Under the pieces are notes generated by a model, which was given only the letters and a program-made list of their open reading frames with translations, was not told where the DNA came from and did not search any database. From contig JAEUGY010000114.1 in assembly GCA_016794625.1 (NCBI GenBank), positions 62,001 through 126,000 on the forward strand: DNA of 64,000 nt. The letters are read 5' to 3'. Positions 53,260-62,100 of the stretch are shown here, in pieces (position 1 is the stretch's first letter; every line of letters starts with the position of its first letter). Both the position numbers and the translations under genes were made by a program. The stretch comes from Opitutaceae bacterium (GTDB lineage: Bacteria; Verrucomicrobiota; Verrucomicrobiia; Opitutales; Opitutaceae).

Positions 53260-55224
53260 TCAGAGTGACACCGCGAGCAACGTGCCGAGGATGGCGATGC
53301 CTGCCGCGAGCAGGGACTCGCCCGCGATGAAGCCGGATGCCAGCGGAATCGCGTAGTTGTCGGACGACTTCCGGTCGAGCCGAGTCCAAAGCCAGACAAT
53401 CACCGCGCCGATGGCAAAGGCCTGGCAGTCCTTGAACTGGAGCACCCAGGACAGGCCCAGGCCCATGGTCGAGGGCAGGAAGGGCCGCAGCTGCGGAGCC
53501 AGCTTTTCGGTCAGCGGTAGGAGCACGCCGAGCAGCGCTCCGACGAGGATCGCCACCTGCGCGCTGTGAGGCAGTTTGTCGAGGGCGTTGCCGCCGCCGG
53601 TGAGCACATCCGCCACGGCCTTCCACATGTTCGTCGCGGGCGGATTGAAGCGCTCCAGCGCCGCCTTGTCCGGCACCATCAGGAACCACGCCGGCACCAC
53701 GGCGATGGTGCCGAAGAAGATCCCGAGAAACTGCGCCTGAAACTGTCGGCGTGGATTGGCGCCGAGCAGGTAGCCGCTCTTCAGGTCGGTCAACAGGTCC
53801 GCGCTCGACGACGCCGCGTTGGCGGCGGTCGAGGCCGAGACGAGGTTGTGCTGCACATTGCCGGGTGAGAGCAGCGCAAACGTCAGTTGCATCACCTTGC
53901 CCATCGCCCCGATCGGCGTGGTGTCGGTTTCGCCGGTTGCCCGCGACGCCACCATCGAAAGTCCGAACGAGAACACCACCGCCACCAATCCGAGCCAGAG
54001 GCTGATGTTGAATGCGATGTATTGCACCAGAAGCAGCGCGATCGTGATCGGCACCAGACCCGCAATCATCCAGCTCACGGGCACCTCGACCTCCTTCATG
54101 CGCGCGTCGATGTCGCCGGGTGCCGCTGCGGCCACCGCCCCGCCTTTCCGTCGGAACGAAAAGGCCCGGCCGATCGTCGACCACTGCAGTGCGAACGCCG
54201 TGAGACTCGCGAAGACCATCAAGGCCGTGCCGCCCCAGAGGGACCACCGCGGCAGGTGGTAGAGCGTGCCCCCGCCGATCATCGGGATGGAGACGAGGTA
54301 CGACGGATCGGCGGCGTGGGCTACGTCGAGGGCGATCAGGTGGGGGCCGACCACGAAGTAGAGCAGGATCCCGCCCAGCAGCATGGAGAGGGCGACCCGC
54401 ACCCCGACGATCATGCCGGCGCCGATCAGGAGCAGGCTCGGATCGAAACCGAAGCCGAGCAGCTGCCGACCGTTCACCTGCGCGTAGCCGGCGGCCGGGA
54501 TCAGGTCCGGCAGCCGCAAGTGGGTGCGCTCAAGAAAGGTGTCGACCGCCTTGACCGCCCCTTCCGGTGCCTTGAGAAAGGCGACCACCATGCCGGCGCC
54601 CAGCCCGGCGATCAGCACGTAGGCCCGTCGCAGCGCCTCCTGGCCCTTGCTGTAGAGGCTGCGCAGCGTCGTGGCTGCGGCGATACCCGTGGGGAACGGC
54701 AGTTTTTCCCGGTTGATCATCTGCCGCTTCATCGGCACCGCGATGAAAACGCCGAGGGCCGCCGTGCACAGGGTGAAGACAGCCACGACCAGCCACGGCT
54801 GGTGGTGGCCCTCGATCAACATGAGCGCGCCAAACCCGGTCGCGATGGTCGAGCCCGTCGAGTAGCCGGCGGCGGACGCCGTCGAGGCCATGCAGGTGTT
54901 TTCCAGCACAGACATCTGCGAGAGCCGCCCGCCGGTCAGCGTGCGCAGGAGATTCCACGTCACAAACGAGATGACCACCGCGGTGATGGCCACGCCGAAT
55001 GACCAGCCGATCTTGAGCGTCGTGTAGAGATTGGCCGCACTCATGAACATGCCGATCACCCCGCCCATGAGCAGGGCGCGGAACGTCAGCTGCGGCATGC
55101 GATCGCCCTGGTAGACCTTCTCGAACCACTCCGCTTCTGTCCGACCGGGATCAATCCCGATGGCAAACGAGTCCTCTGGGGACGGGGGCGGAGCAGCAGG
55201 GCCGGGTTGGGTAGGCGAGCTCAA
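53260..55224 (-). CDS. OPT-family oligopeptide/metal-siderophore transporter
   Basis: This 654-aa protein most likely starts at TTG 55224 (SSPTQPGPAAPP); no ATG is available upstream. It has about 15 membrane spans (for example LLMGGVIGMFMSAANLYTTL, VAITAVVISFVTWNLLRTL, IATGFGALMLIEG, AVVFSFGLSMVASRATGETD). LYTTLKIGWSFG and GYSTGSTIATGFG match the bacterial OPT signature. These are proton-coupled carriers for oligopeptides or metal chelates. The start is weakly supported and the leader is pyrimidine-rich (CTCGTTCTTGTCCC). It stands alone between convergent and divergent neighbours. Confidence 0.9.
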   Translation of the reverse strand: MSSPTQPGPAAPPPSPEDSFAIGIDPGRTEAEWFEKVYQGDRMPQLTFRALLMGGVIGMFMSAANLYTTLKIGWSFGVAITAVVISFVTWNLLRTLTGGRLSQMSVLENTCMASTASAAGYSTGSTIATGFGALMLIEGHHQPWLVVAVFTLCTAALGVFIAVPMKRQMINREKLPFPTGIAAATTLRSLYSKGQEALRRAYVLIAGLGAGMVVAFLKAPEGAVKAVDTFLERTHLRLPDLIPAAGYAQVNGRQLLGFGFDPSLLLIGAGMIVGVRVALSMLLGGILLYFVVGPHLIALDVAHAADPSYLVSIPMIGGGTLYHLPRWSLWGGTALMVFASLTAFALQWSTIGRAFSFRRKGGAVAAAAPGDIDARMKEVEVPVSWMIAGLVPITIALLLVQYIAFNISLWLGLVAVVFSFGLSMVASRATGETDTTPIGAMGKVMQLTFALLSPGNVQHNLVSASTAANAASSSADLLTDLKSGYLLGANPRRQFQAQFLGIFFGTIAVVPAWFLMVPDKAALERFNPPATNMWKAVADVLTGGGNALDKLPHSAQVAILVGALLGVLLPLTEKLAPQLRPFLPSTMGLGLSWVLQFKDCQAFAIGAVIVWLWTRLDRKSSDNYAIPLASGFIAGESLLAAGIAILGTLLAVSL

Positions 55225-55623
55225 GGGACAAGAACGAGTCTGGCCAGGCTAACCTCGGCGTCGGCTCGACGAAAGCGAAATTCATGCAAATCAGCACGAT
55301 GCAGGGCCTTCGTACCCTTGCCCCTGCTTGTGGACCGCCACCGGGCGGCCGGGCCTGGAACGCCGGCCACCTGTAGGCACCGAGTGTCGGCGGGCGTGGA
55401 CCGGGAAGGGGCGAGTACGCGGGCCGGCCGCGGACACACCGTTTTTGTGAGAGAGGTTCCATCGGGGCGGCCTCCCAAGGGCTCGTGCGAAATGCAGGAA
55501 CAAGGCGGTCGCGGAGCCCGCACTTTGCCAGATGGAGTCCACCGAGCGCAGGGACGTTCAAAATCAAGTATATGCCGCCCAGTTGTTAACGTGTAGGCGG
55601 CCACAACTGGCATTTCGTCTGCA
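55225..55623. other. 399-bp gap between divergent genes
   Basis: This is the shared upstream region of the OPT transporter and the LpxR-like gene. No repeat, hairpin or regulator site stands out. It probably contains both promoters. The only AT-rich stretch is near 55560-55580 (AAATCAAGTATATG), close to the LpxR-like gene. Confidence 0.55.
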
Positions 55624-56742
55624 ATGGGCCGGGGCATGAATCGCATCCCCCTGCCTCCAGTCCTGGCCTGCGTTCTGTGCCTCTCCCTCGCGGAGAGTCC
55701 GTCGGTCTTGGCGGCACCCGACCCGGCATCCGGTGTAAAGGTGGCGGAGCCGCCACGGTCCTGGCCGGAACCGGTGGCGAACAGCCGGGCGCGACGCGCC
55801 GGCCTCTTCACCCTGTATTTCGAGAACGACTACTTTGGCGGCACCGATGAACACTACACGAATGGGGCCAAGTTCTCCTGGATGACCCCCGATCTGACCG
55901 ACTGGGGCCAGCGGGGCTGGCGCCGGGGATTCCTTGACGTTCTCCCGTTTGTCAACCGGCCGGACACGGAGAAGAACTTTGGGTTTTCGTTTGGGCAGGC
56001 TATCTACACCCCGCACAACACGGATGTGGCCGTGCCGGATCCCACGGACCGCCCGTACGCGGGCTGGAGCTACCTTGAGCTGTCGTTCATTTCCAAAAAC
56101 ACGTCCCGCGCGGACATCGTCTCGATCCAGGCCGGCGTCGTGGGATCCAACAGTCGCGCCGAACAGACACAGAAGACGGTCCATCGCATTTTGGGCGACA
56201 GCATTCCCCAGGGTTGGGACTACCAACTGCGCAATGAGCCCGGGTTGAACCTGGTGTATGAGCGACGGCAGCGTCTGGCGGCGCGGACCCTGGGCGATCG
56301 GCTGGGGGTCGATCTCATACCCCATGTGGGTGTTTCCTTGGGCACGGTGCAAACCTACGCCAACGCCGGAGCGTTGGTGCGTTTTGGGTTCAATCTCCCG
56401 ACTGACTTTGGCGTGGCTCTCTCGCGCGGTGGCGCCATCGGAGCGGCGCCGGGGGACGACCGCGATCCGCGTGTGGCGCCGGATCGTGACGCCAGCTTCT
56501 TTGTCTTCGCCGCCGGTGAAGGCCGCGCCGTGGCCCATGATGTGTTTTTGGACGGCAACATCTGGAAGGACAGTCCGTCGGTGAAAAAGGAGCCCTTCGT
56601 GGCGGATCTTTCCGCGGGTGTCGGCATCATTGCCGGACGCTGGCAGCTCACGGCCACGCTCGTGCACCGCACCCGTGAGTTCGAGACCCAGCGCGACGAC
56701 TGGAGCGCCTTCGGCTCCGTCACCCTTTCCGTGGCGTTTTAG
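55624..56742 (+). CDS. Lipid A 3'-O-deacylase-like outer-membrane protein (LpxR/DUF2219)
   Basis: This protein is 372 aa from ATG 55624; ATG 55636 (MNRIPLPP) is equally plausible. A signal peptide is followed by a beta-barrel with the LpxR signature LYFENDYFGGTDEHYTNGAKFSW near residues 60-85 (ENDYF, TD, YTNG). Later YAGWSYLELSFIS and the C-terminal barrel strand SAFGSVTLSVAF (ends in F) fit. Family members remove the 3'-acyloxyacyl chain of lipid A in the outer membrane with calcium. In Verrucomicrobia the function is unverified. The next gene (DUF1328) follows 47 nt later. Confidence 0.85.
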   Translation: MGRGMNRIPLPPVLACVLCLSLAESPSVLAAPDPASGVKVAEPPRSWPEPVANSRARRAGLFTLYFENDYFGGTDEHYTNGAKFSWMTPDLTDWGQRGWRRGFLDVLPFVNRPDTEKNFGFSFGQAIYTPHNTDVAVPDPTDRPYAGWSYLELSFISKNTSRADIVSIQAGVVGSNSRAEQTQKTVHRILGDSIPQGWDYQLRNEPGLNLVYERRQRLAARTLGDRLGVDLIPHVGVSLGTVQTYANAGALVRFGFNLPTDFGVALSRGGAIGAAPGDDRDPRVAPDRDASFFVFAAGEGRAVAHDVFLDGNIWKDSPSVKKEPFVADLSAGVGIIAGRWQLTATLVHRTREFETQRDDWSAFGSVTLSVAF

Positions 56743-56789
56743 CGCCGCCACCTCCCGAAGATCCACGTCACTCTTAAACCACTACAACC

Positions 56790-56957
56790 ATGCTCTATTG
56801 GACCCTGCTCTTCCTCATCGTCTCGCTCATCGCCGGCATCCTCGGCTTCGGCGCCATCGCCGGCACGGCCGCCAGCATCGCCAAGGTCCTGTTCTTTATC
56901 TTCCTCGTCTTGTTTGTCGTATCGCTGCTGTCGAGTGTGTTCCGGAGCAAACGCTAG
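56790..56957 (+). CDS. DUF1328 (YtjA-like) small membrane protein
   Basis: This 55-aa protein has two hydrophobic helices (MLYWTLLFLIVSLIAGILGF and SIAKVLFFIFLVLFVVSLL) and a basic tail (FRSKR). The N-terminal MLYWTLLFLIVSLIAGILGF with GFGAIAG is characteristic of DUF1328. Its role is unknown; homologues are often stress-induced inner-membrane proteins. The leader (AACCACTACAACC) is C/A-rich. Confidence 0.85.
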   Translation: MLYWTLLFLIVSLIAGILGFGAIAGTAASIAKVLFFIFLVLFVVSLLSSVFRSKR

Positions 56958-57011
56958 TGTTGTTTCAGATACACGGCCGGTCGGAAACGCGGCGAGAGGG
57001 GCGCGCCCGAA

Positions 57012-57092
57012 GGTCCCGTCGCGGCCTCAGCGAGGCCGCCTTGAGGCGGAGGGAGAGACCGTCTGTTGGAGGTGGCCTCGCTGAGGCCGCGG
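57012..57092. repeat. Composite repeat, an inverted pair of module A
   Basis: A reverse copy (57012-57040: GGTCCCGTCGCGGCCTCAGC) and a forward copy (57065-57092: TTGGAGGTGGCCTCGCTGAG) face each other over 24 nt. They lie between the DUF1328 and P450 gene ends, which converge, and could act as a bidirectional terminator. Confidence 0.75.
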
Positions 57093-57143
57093 GATAGGGG
57101 CCGCGACGGATTGAGATGCCGCGGGCGTGTGCCCGAACCTTCC

Positions 57144-58301
57144 TCAGGCCCGTGCGTGCAGCTTCACGGTCAGCGCCTCGTAGCCCACCCGGCGTTCGTA
57201 GTCGGCCTCGCGTTCCACGTTAGCCTCGGCGTGGAGGACCTGCACTGAATCGAGACGGTCGCTCAGGCGGCGGAGAAGGGTGCGCACAATCAGACGCGCA
57301 TGGAGTGCGCCGATACAGAGATGCGGACCGCTGCCGAAGGCAACGTGGGGGTTGGGCTTGCGGTCGAGCTGGAGCTGATCGGGATTCTCGAAGACGCTCG
57401 TGTCCCGGTTGGCTGAGGCGAAGCAAAGGGAAACGCGTTCGTCCGCCGCCACGGGCACGCCCTTGACCTCGGTGGCGTGCGGACAGACGCGGCCGAGGTG
57501 GGTGAGGGGTGAGATGAAACGGAGGAACTCCTCGGTGGCGCTCATGACCAGATCGGGCTGGGTTTGCAGCTGCCGGAGCAGTTCCGGGTGGTGGCCGAAC
57601 GTGCCGATAATCGACGCCACCATCTGGATGATGGTATCGCGTCCGCCGGCAAAGGTGAGGTTGGCAAAGCCGACCTTTTCGTCACGGGTGAGCAGGCGGT
57701 TTTGATAGGTCGCCTGGTTGAGCGCGCTAAAGAAGTCCTCGCCCGGCTGGGCTGCCGCGCGATCGAGCTGGCGTTGGATGTAGCGTTCGAGCGCGACTCC
57801 TTTTGCTTCGCCATTGCCGCCGTCGCGAAACACATGCACGCCCCAGCTGATCCACTCCGCCGCCTCGGTTTCGGGCATGCGGAGCAGGTAGGTGAGGGCC
57901 CGCGACTGCAGCGGCAGGGCGAACTCGCGCACGACCTCAATGGAGTCGCGCGCGACCGCGGTGTCGATCAGTTCGCCGATCAGGGCGTCCATGCGCTGCA
58001 CCATCGCGGGTTCGCGCGCCTGGCGGAAAAACGGGTCGATGATGCTGCGGTATTCGGTGTGCTCGGGTGGATTGGTTTCGACCGGCAGCTGCCGGACCGA
58101 ACGCACGTCCTCCTCGGAGGGGATGGGCACGCGAAAGGGCGCGTCGCTGCTGAACGTCTTCCAATCCGCGGCGGCGGCCCGCACGTCCTTGTAGCCAAGG
58201 ATCATCGGGACCTTCCGGCCTTGGAAGGTGGTGTCGAGCACGCCGCGGTCCTCGCGGGCCGCGCGAAACGGATCAGAAGCGGGGTAGGTGGGGTCGTCCA
58301 T
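57144..58301 (-). CDS. Cytochrome P450
   Basis: This 385-aa soluble bacterial-type P450 starts at ATG 58301 (MDDPTYPASDPFRAAREDRG). The I-helix oxygen-activation motif is FAGGRDTI. The ExxR helix is EEFLRFIS, and the haem-ligand loop is FGSGPHLCIG with C329. PPEHTEYRSIIDPFF is the typical C-helix region. It hydroxylates an unknown substrate and needs a ferredoxin partner, which is not adjacent. It is followed by the PhnA gene 49 nt upstream, though the direction implies that the phnA gene is the upstream member of the pair. Confidence 0.9.
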   Translation of the reverse strand: MDDPTYPASDPFRAAREDRGVLDTTFQGRKVPMILGYKDVRAAAADWKTFSSDAPFRVPIPSEEDVRSVRQLPVETNPPEHTEYRSIIDPFFRQAREPAMVQRMDALIGELIDTAVARDSIEVVREFALPLQSRALTYLLRMPETEAAEWISWGVHVFRDGGNGEAKGVALERYIQRQLDRAAAQPGEDFFSALNQATYQNRLLTRDEKVGFANLTFAGGRDTIIQMVASIIGTFGHHPELLRQLQTQPDLVMSATEEFLRFISPLTHLGRVCPHATEVKGVPVAADERVSLCFASANRDTSVFENPDQLQLDRKPNPHVAFGSGPHLCIGALHARLIVRTLLRRLSDRLDSVQVLHAEANVEREADYERRVGYEALTVKLHARA

Positions 58302-58350
58302 GGCGGGCGGGGGGAGGGGGAGGGCGGGAGGGGTCGAAGCGCGAGAGCGT

Positions 58351-58677
58351 TCAGGCTTTCTTGACGAAGCAGGCCTTCAGAGCCATCGCGCTGCCGTCGA
58401 TCTTGCAGTCGATCTCATGATCGCCGTCGACCAGACGGATGTTTTTGGCCTTGGTGCCCTGCTTGAGCACCCCGGAGGACCCGCGCAGTTTCAGGTCCTT
58501 GATCAGGACCACGGTGTCGCCGTCGGCGAGGACATTGCCATGGGCATCCTTGACCACACGGGCTGCCTCCGCGACGGCCTCCTTGGGCCATTCGTGGCCG
58601 CAGGTGGCGCATTCCCAGTGATCGGAATGGCTGAGCACATCGGTGAGGGAGCAGACAGGGCAGGCAGGTTGTGACAT
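58351..58677 (-). CDS. phnA: PhnA-type zinc-ribbon protein
   Basis: This 108-aa protein starts at ATG 58677. The N-terminal zinc ribbon is CPVCSLTDVL and WECATCGHEW (four cysteines). The C-terminal KOW-like barrel is VLADGDTVVLIKDLKLRGSS and IRLVDGDHEIDCKIDGSAMA, with ALKACFVKKA at the end. This is the usual YjdM/PhnA layout. Despite the name, the family is not established as part of phosphonate breakdown; a role in protein or RNA metabolism is unknown. It lies just upstream of the P450 gene on the same strand. Confidence 0.9.
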   Translation of the reverse strand: MSQPACPVCSLTDVLSHSDHWECATCGHEWPKEAVAEAARVVKDAHGNVLADGDTVVLIKDLKLRGSSGVLKQGTKAKNIRLVDGDHEIDCKIDGSAMALKACFVKKA

Positions 58678-58808
58678 GGAGGCGAGCGTGAGGCCGGGCG
58701 GTGGGTTCGCCGTGGCGGTAAAAGCCTGCCGGCCCCAGCGCCCCGGGTGCAAGCGAGGACTGGCGAGCGCCGGCCAGGGGAGGGGGAGGTGGAGGCGTGG
58801 GAGGATGC

Positions 58809-59063
58809 GGTCCCGGGGGCCTGTCGCGGCCGCCGCGAGGCCACCTACAACGGACGGATCCGCCTCGGTGGAGGGCGCCGCTCCGTCGGCGCCGGTTGCG
58901 CGTCGCGTCCACCAAGAACGGCCAGGCGCGGGGGTGCGCGGATCGTCCACCGGCGTGGACGGAGCAACGTCCTCCACGCGGATGTGAACCCAACGATCCA
59001 AGTCCATCGGCGCCCGTCTGAGTCTCACGCTCAAGCGCGGCCTCGGCGAGGCCGCCTACAACG
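58809..59063. repeat. Composite repeat copies in the 493-bp gap upstream of phnA
   Basis: Reverse-oriented module A (58809-58853, TGTCGCGGCCGCCGCGAGGC) is followed by a degenerate module B (GGCGCCGCTCCGTCGGCGCC near 58884-58903). A further module A fragment lies at 59036-59063 (GCGGCCTCGGCGAGGCCGCC). The gap 58678-59170 contains no gene; open frames here are repeat translations. Confidence 0.75.
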
Positions 59064-59120
59064 GAGGGGGGAGGCGTTGGGTGGAGGTGGGGTCGCGGTG
59101 CCGGAAGCGCCTTTCGTAGG

Positions 59121-59176
59121 GCCGATGACACCGCCCTGAACCGAGTGTCATCGGCGGGATGACACTCGGTTCAGGG
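59121..59176. other. Overlapping, mutually exclusive hairpins at the end of the 1233-aa gene
   Basis: The strong hairpin pairs 59134-59152 (CCCTGAACCGAGTGTCATC) with 59158-59176 over a 5-nt loop. A second hairpin pairs GCCGATGACAC (59121-59131) with GTGTCATCGGC (59145-59155). Because they share the middle segment, only one can form at a time. The right arm contains the stop codon of the 1233-aa gene. Confidence 0.7.
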
Positions 59177-62100
59177 CACTTCGTACACTTCGACGAGCGC
59201 GATGCCGGTAGTGGCGGGGGCACCGTTGACCACCACGGTGTAGTTGCCGGGTGTGACGGTCAAAAGTTGGGCGGCGTCCCTGCTTCCTTCCGTGAGCGCG
59301 AAGGCGCCGACGGTGGCCGCGGCCTGGCGGACCTCGGCGGCACCGGGCTGGGCGCTCCAGTCGTCGTTCCCACCGATGATCCGGCCCGATTCGTCCCGCA
59401 GTTCCAGACGCGGATCGGCGAGCGGCGAACTGACACCGAACGCCGCCAGGCCCGGACCGACGGCCCGCACCAGCAATCGCTTGGACACCGCGCCCCGCAC
59501 GGCGAGACCCGGGATGGCGACTTCGCCGCCGATCCCGACAGTGACCCGGGCCGACAGGTTGACCAGCCGGTCTGCGCGACGGTCGTACTCGTAGAGTTCG
59601 ATCAGTCCCACGCCGACATCGGGGCGTTGCGTGGCCGGATCAACCTGTCCGGAGAGTGCGGCGGTGTACGCGCCGGGCTCCACCTCGATCACCATGGCGG
59701 CGTCCCCGCTGCCCGGTGCGAGAGGGAACGCGCCGAGCGAGGCGAAGTCCGTCGCGCTTGCCAGGATGGAAGCGGCGGGCGAACGATCCCAGCCGGCGTT
59801 GCTGTGAATGACCTTGCCCTGGGAATCGTAGACGAACAGGCGCGCGCTGCGCAGGGGCGACGCCACGCCGAACTGGCCGAGTGCGGGACCGATGCCTCGG
59901 AGCAGGATCCGGCGCGGGCCGGGACCGGGGATGACGAAGCCGGCGAAGATGCCTTGTTCCCCAGGCGCGCCCGCTTCTCCCGGGCCCACCCACGCGCGTG
60001 CGCTCAGATTGACGAGTCGCGAAGCCTCGTCGACCTTGACCACAATGGGTGCGCCCGTGGTGGCATTTCCGAAGTTGTCGCGCACCGTGACGGTGTACGT
60101 CCCGGCGTCCGAGGCGGTGACCGATGAGAGGATGAGTGGACCTTGGGTGTAGGCGACAAACTGGCCATCGCGGCGCCATTCGTAGGATGTTCTCGTGAAC
60201 AGGCCAGTCGTGGACTCCACCTTGAGCTCCGCTTCACGTCCTGCCTGAGTTGATACCGCACGAGTCTGGCTCACAATCCGGGGAGGGGCCGCGGGCGAAG
60301 CCTGCCGGACGACCGCCACGGGTGTCGCGGACCCGCGTGAGTTGACCACCGTCAGGGTCATCACCGACGGGTACACGGCGGTCCGCTGGTCCAGGCGCAC
60401 GTAAGCCCGAGGAAACTGCCTCTGCCACACGTGGACGAGCGGGCCCGAGCTGCGGGCGCTGACCTGATAGGTGACGGTGGTGCCGATCGCGGCGTCGGCG
60501 GGTGTTGCCGTGAGAATCACCTCTTCGGGCGCTCGCAGGCCTTCCCCCGCCACCTCGTTTAGCCGTGCGAGGTAGAGCAACGACGGATCGTTGAACAGAT
60601 ACAGATTGCCGCCGATCACGAGTTTGCCGGAACTCGAAATCAAGAGTTGGTTGATCGGTTGGAACCGCTCCGGTCCCGACCGGTACACGTTGCGAACCGT
60701 GGCTCCGCCAATGGACCGGTCGTGGCTGCCATCACTCGCCAGCCGGATGATCGCGTGATGCAGGATATCGGAGGGACTCAGGGGATCGAACCGGCAGGCG
60801 AGAAGGGCCCGGCCGTCTGGATAAAACCACGCGCGGCTCCAGTACCGTTCGGTGGCCGTTTCCGGCGGCAGGGTTGCGCGGTACGTGGCATCCAGCGCCC
60901 CCGAAGCGGAGAAGCGCAGACAGGATTGGGCGTAGGTCGGGTTGGGATTGCGGCTGTCCCAGTGGATTCGGGTGCTGGCGACCATGATCCGCCCATCGGC
61001 GAGGACTCGCAGTGCATCCGTTTCGTAGGGAGAGAGTGTGCCCCCGGTGCGGTCAAAGGGTGGCAGCGGCAGTTGCAGGTCGATCGTGCCACTCGTCGTG
61101 AAACGAACCGGTCCGGCGTGAGCTGAACTACCGGCGTAGGATCCTCCCGCGACGATTTTCCCGTCCGGAGCCAGCGCGAGGGTGTGAAAAAGCAACTTGG
61201 GCTCAGTGGCGTTCTCGGGCACTTCACGCGATGAGAAACTCGGGTCGATCGCGCCGTCGGGCCGAAGCCGCCAAATGCGGGAGGTTCCATTGGCGACGAA
61301 CATGGCACCGGTCACATCGATCGCGATGGCGCGAATCCCCGGGCCGGCGGCGAGCTCGGCCGGTGCGGAAAAGCTGGGGTCGACGGTACCGTCACCAAGC
61401 AGCCGCACGAGGCGCCGGCGCTCCACGCCATTCACCCGGCTGAAACCTCCCCCGGCGAGGATTCGACCGTCGGGTTGGACGGCGAGGGCGTCGATATCGG
61501 CGACGGTCGTTTCGGTGGGCGCGTTGGAAACGTCGACCGCGGTGAACGTCGGATCCGGCGTGCCATCGTCGTACAGTCGCAGCAAACGTCCCGGGTAGCC
61601 TCCCGCCACCAGCAGCCGATCTCCCGGCCAGGCCAGCAGGGCGGTGGGCGCTCGAAGCATGACCAGGCGGGGATTGAACGTCGGATCGACCACGGCCGGA
61701 CCGGCGGCCGGCAGCACGGAGAGACGCACGGGAGGGCTGGTGACGGCGCCATGGGCGTTCGTGACAGTGACGGTGTAGTTGCCAGTATGTGACGCAATGA
61801 GCTCATTGAACCGGAGCCGCGGATCCGACGGGGCGTCCAGCGGCGTGCCTTCCAAAGCCCAGCGGTAGGTGAGCGGCTCCGTGCCCGTGGCGTCGACACT
61901 CAGATAGGTGGCGCCTCCGATCTCCTCACTCACGGACTCCGGCGGCTTCACCAGACTGGGAGGAAGATCGGCGCGACTTGAAACAAGCAGCGTGCCCTGG
62001 GCGCCGACGGCGACCGCCGCAAGTGGCGAGGCGGCGACGGAGCGAAGATCGGCCGTGGACACGGACGGGCGGGGCGACCAGACGGCGCCGTCCGGCGATG

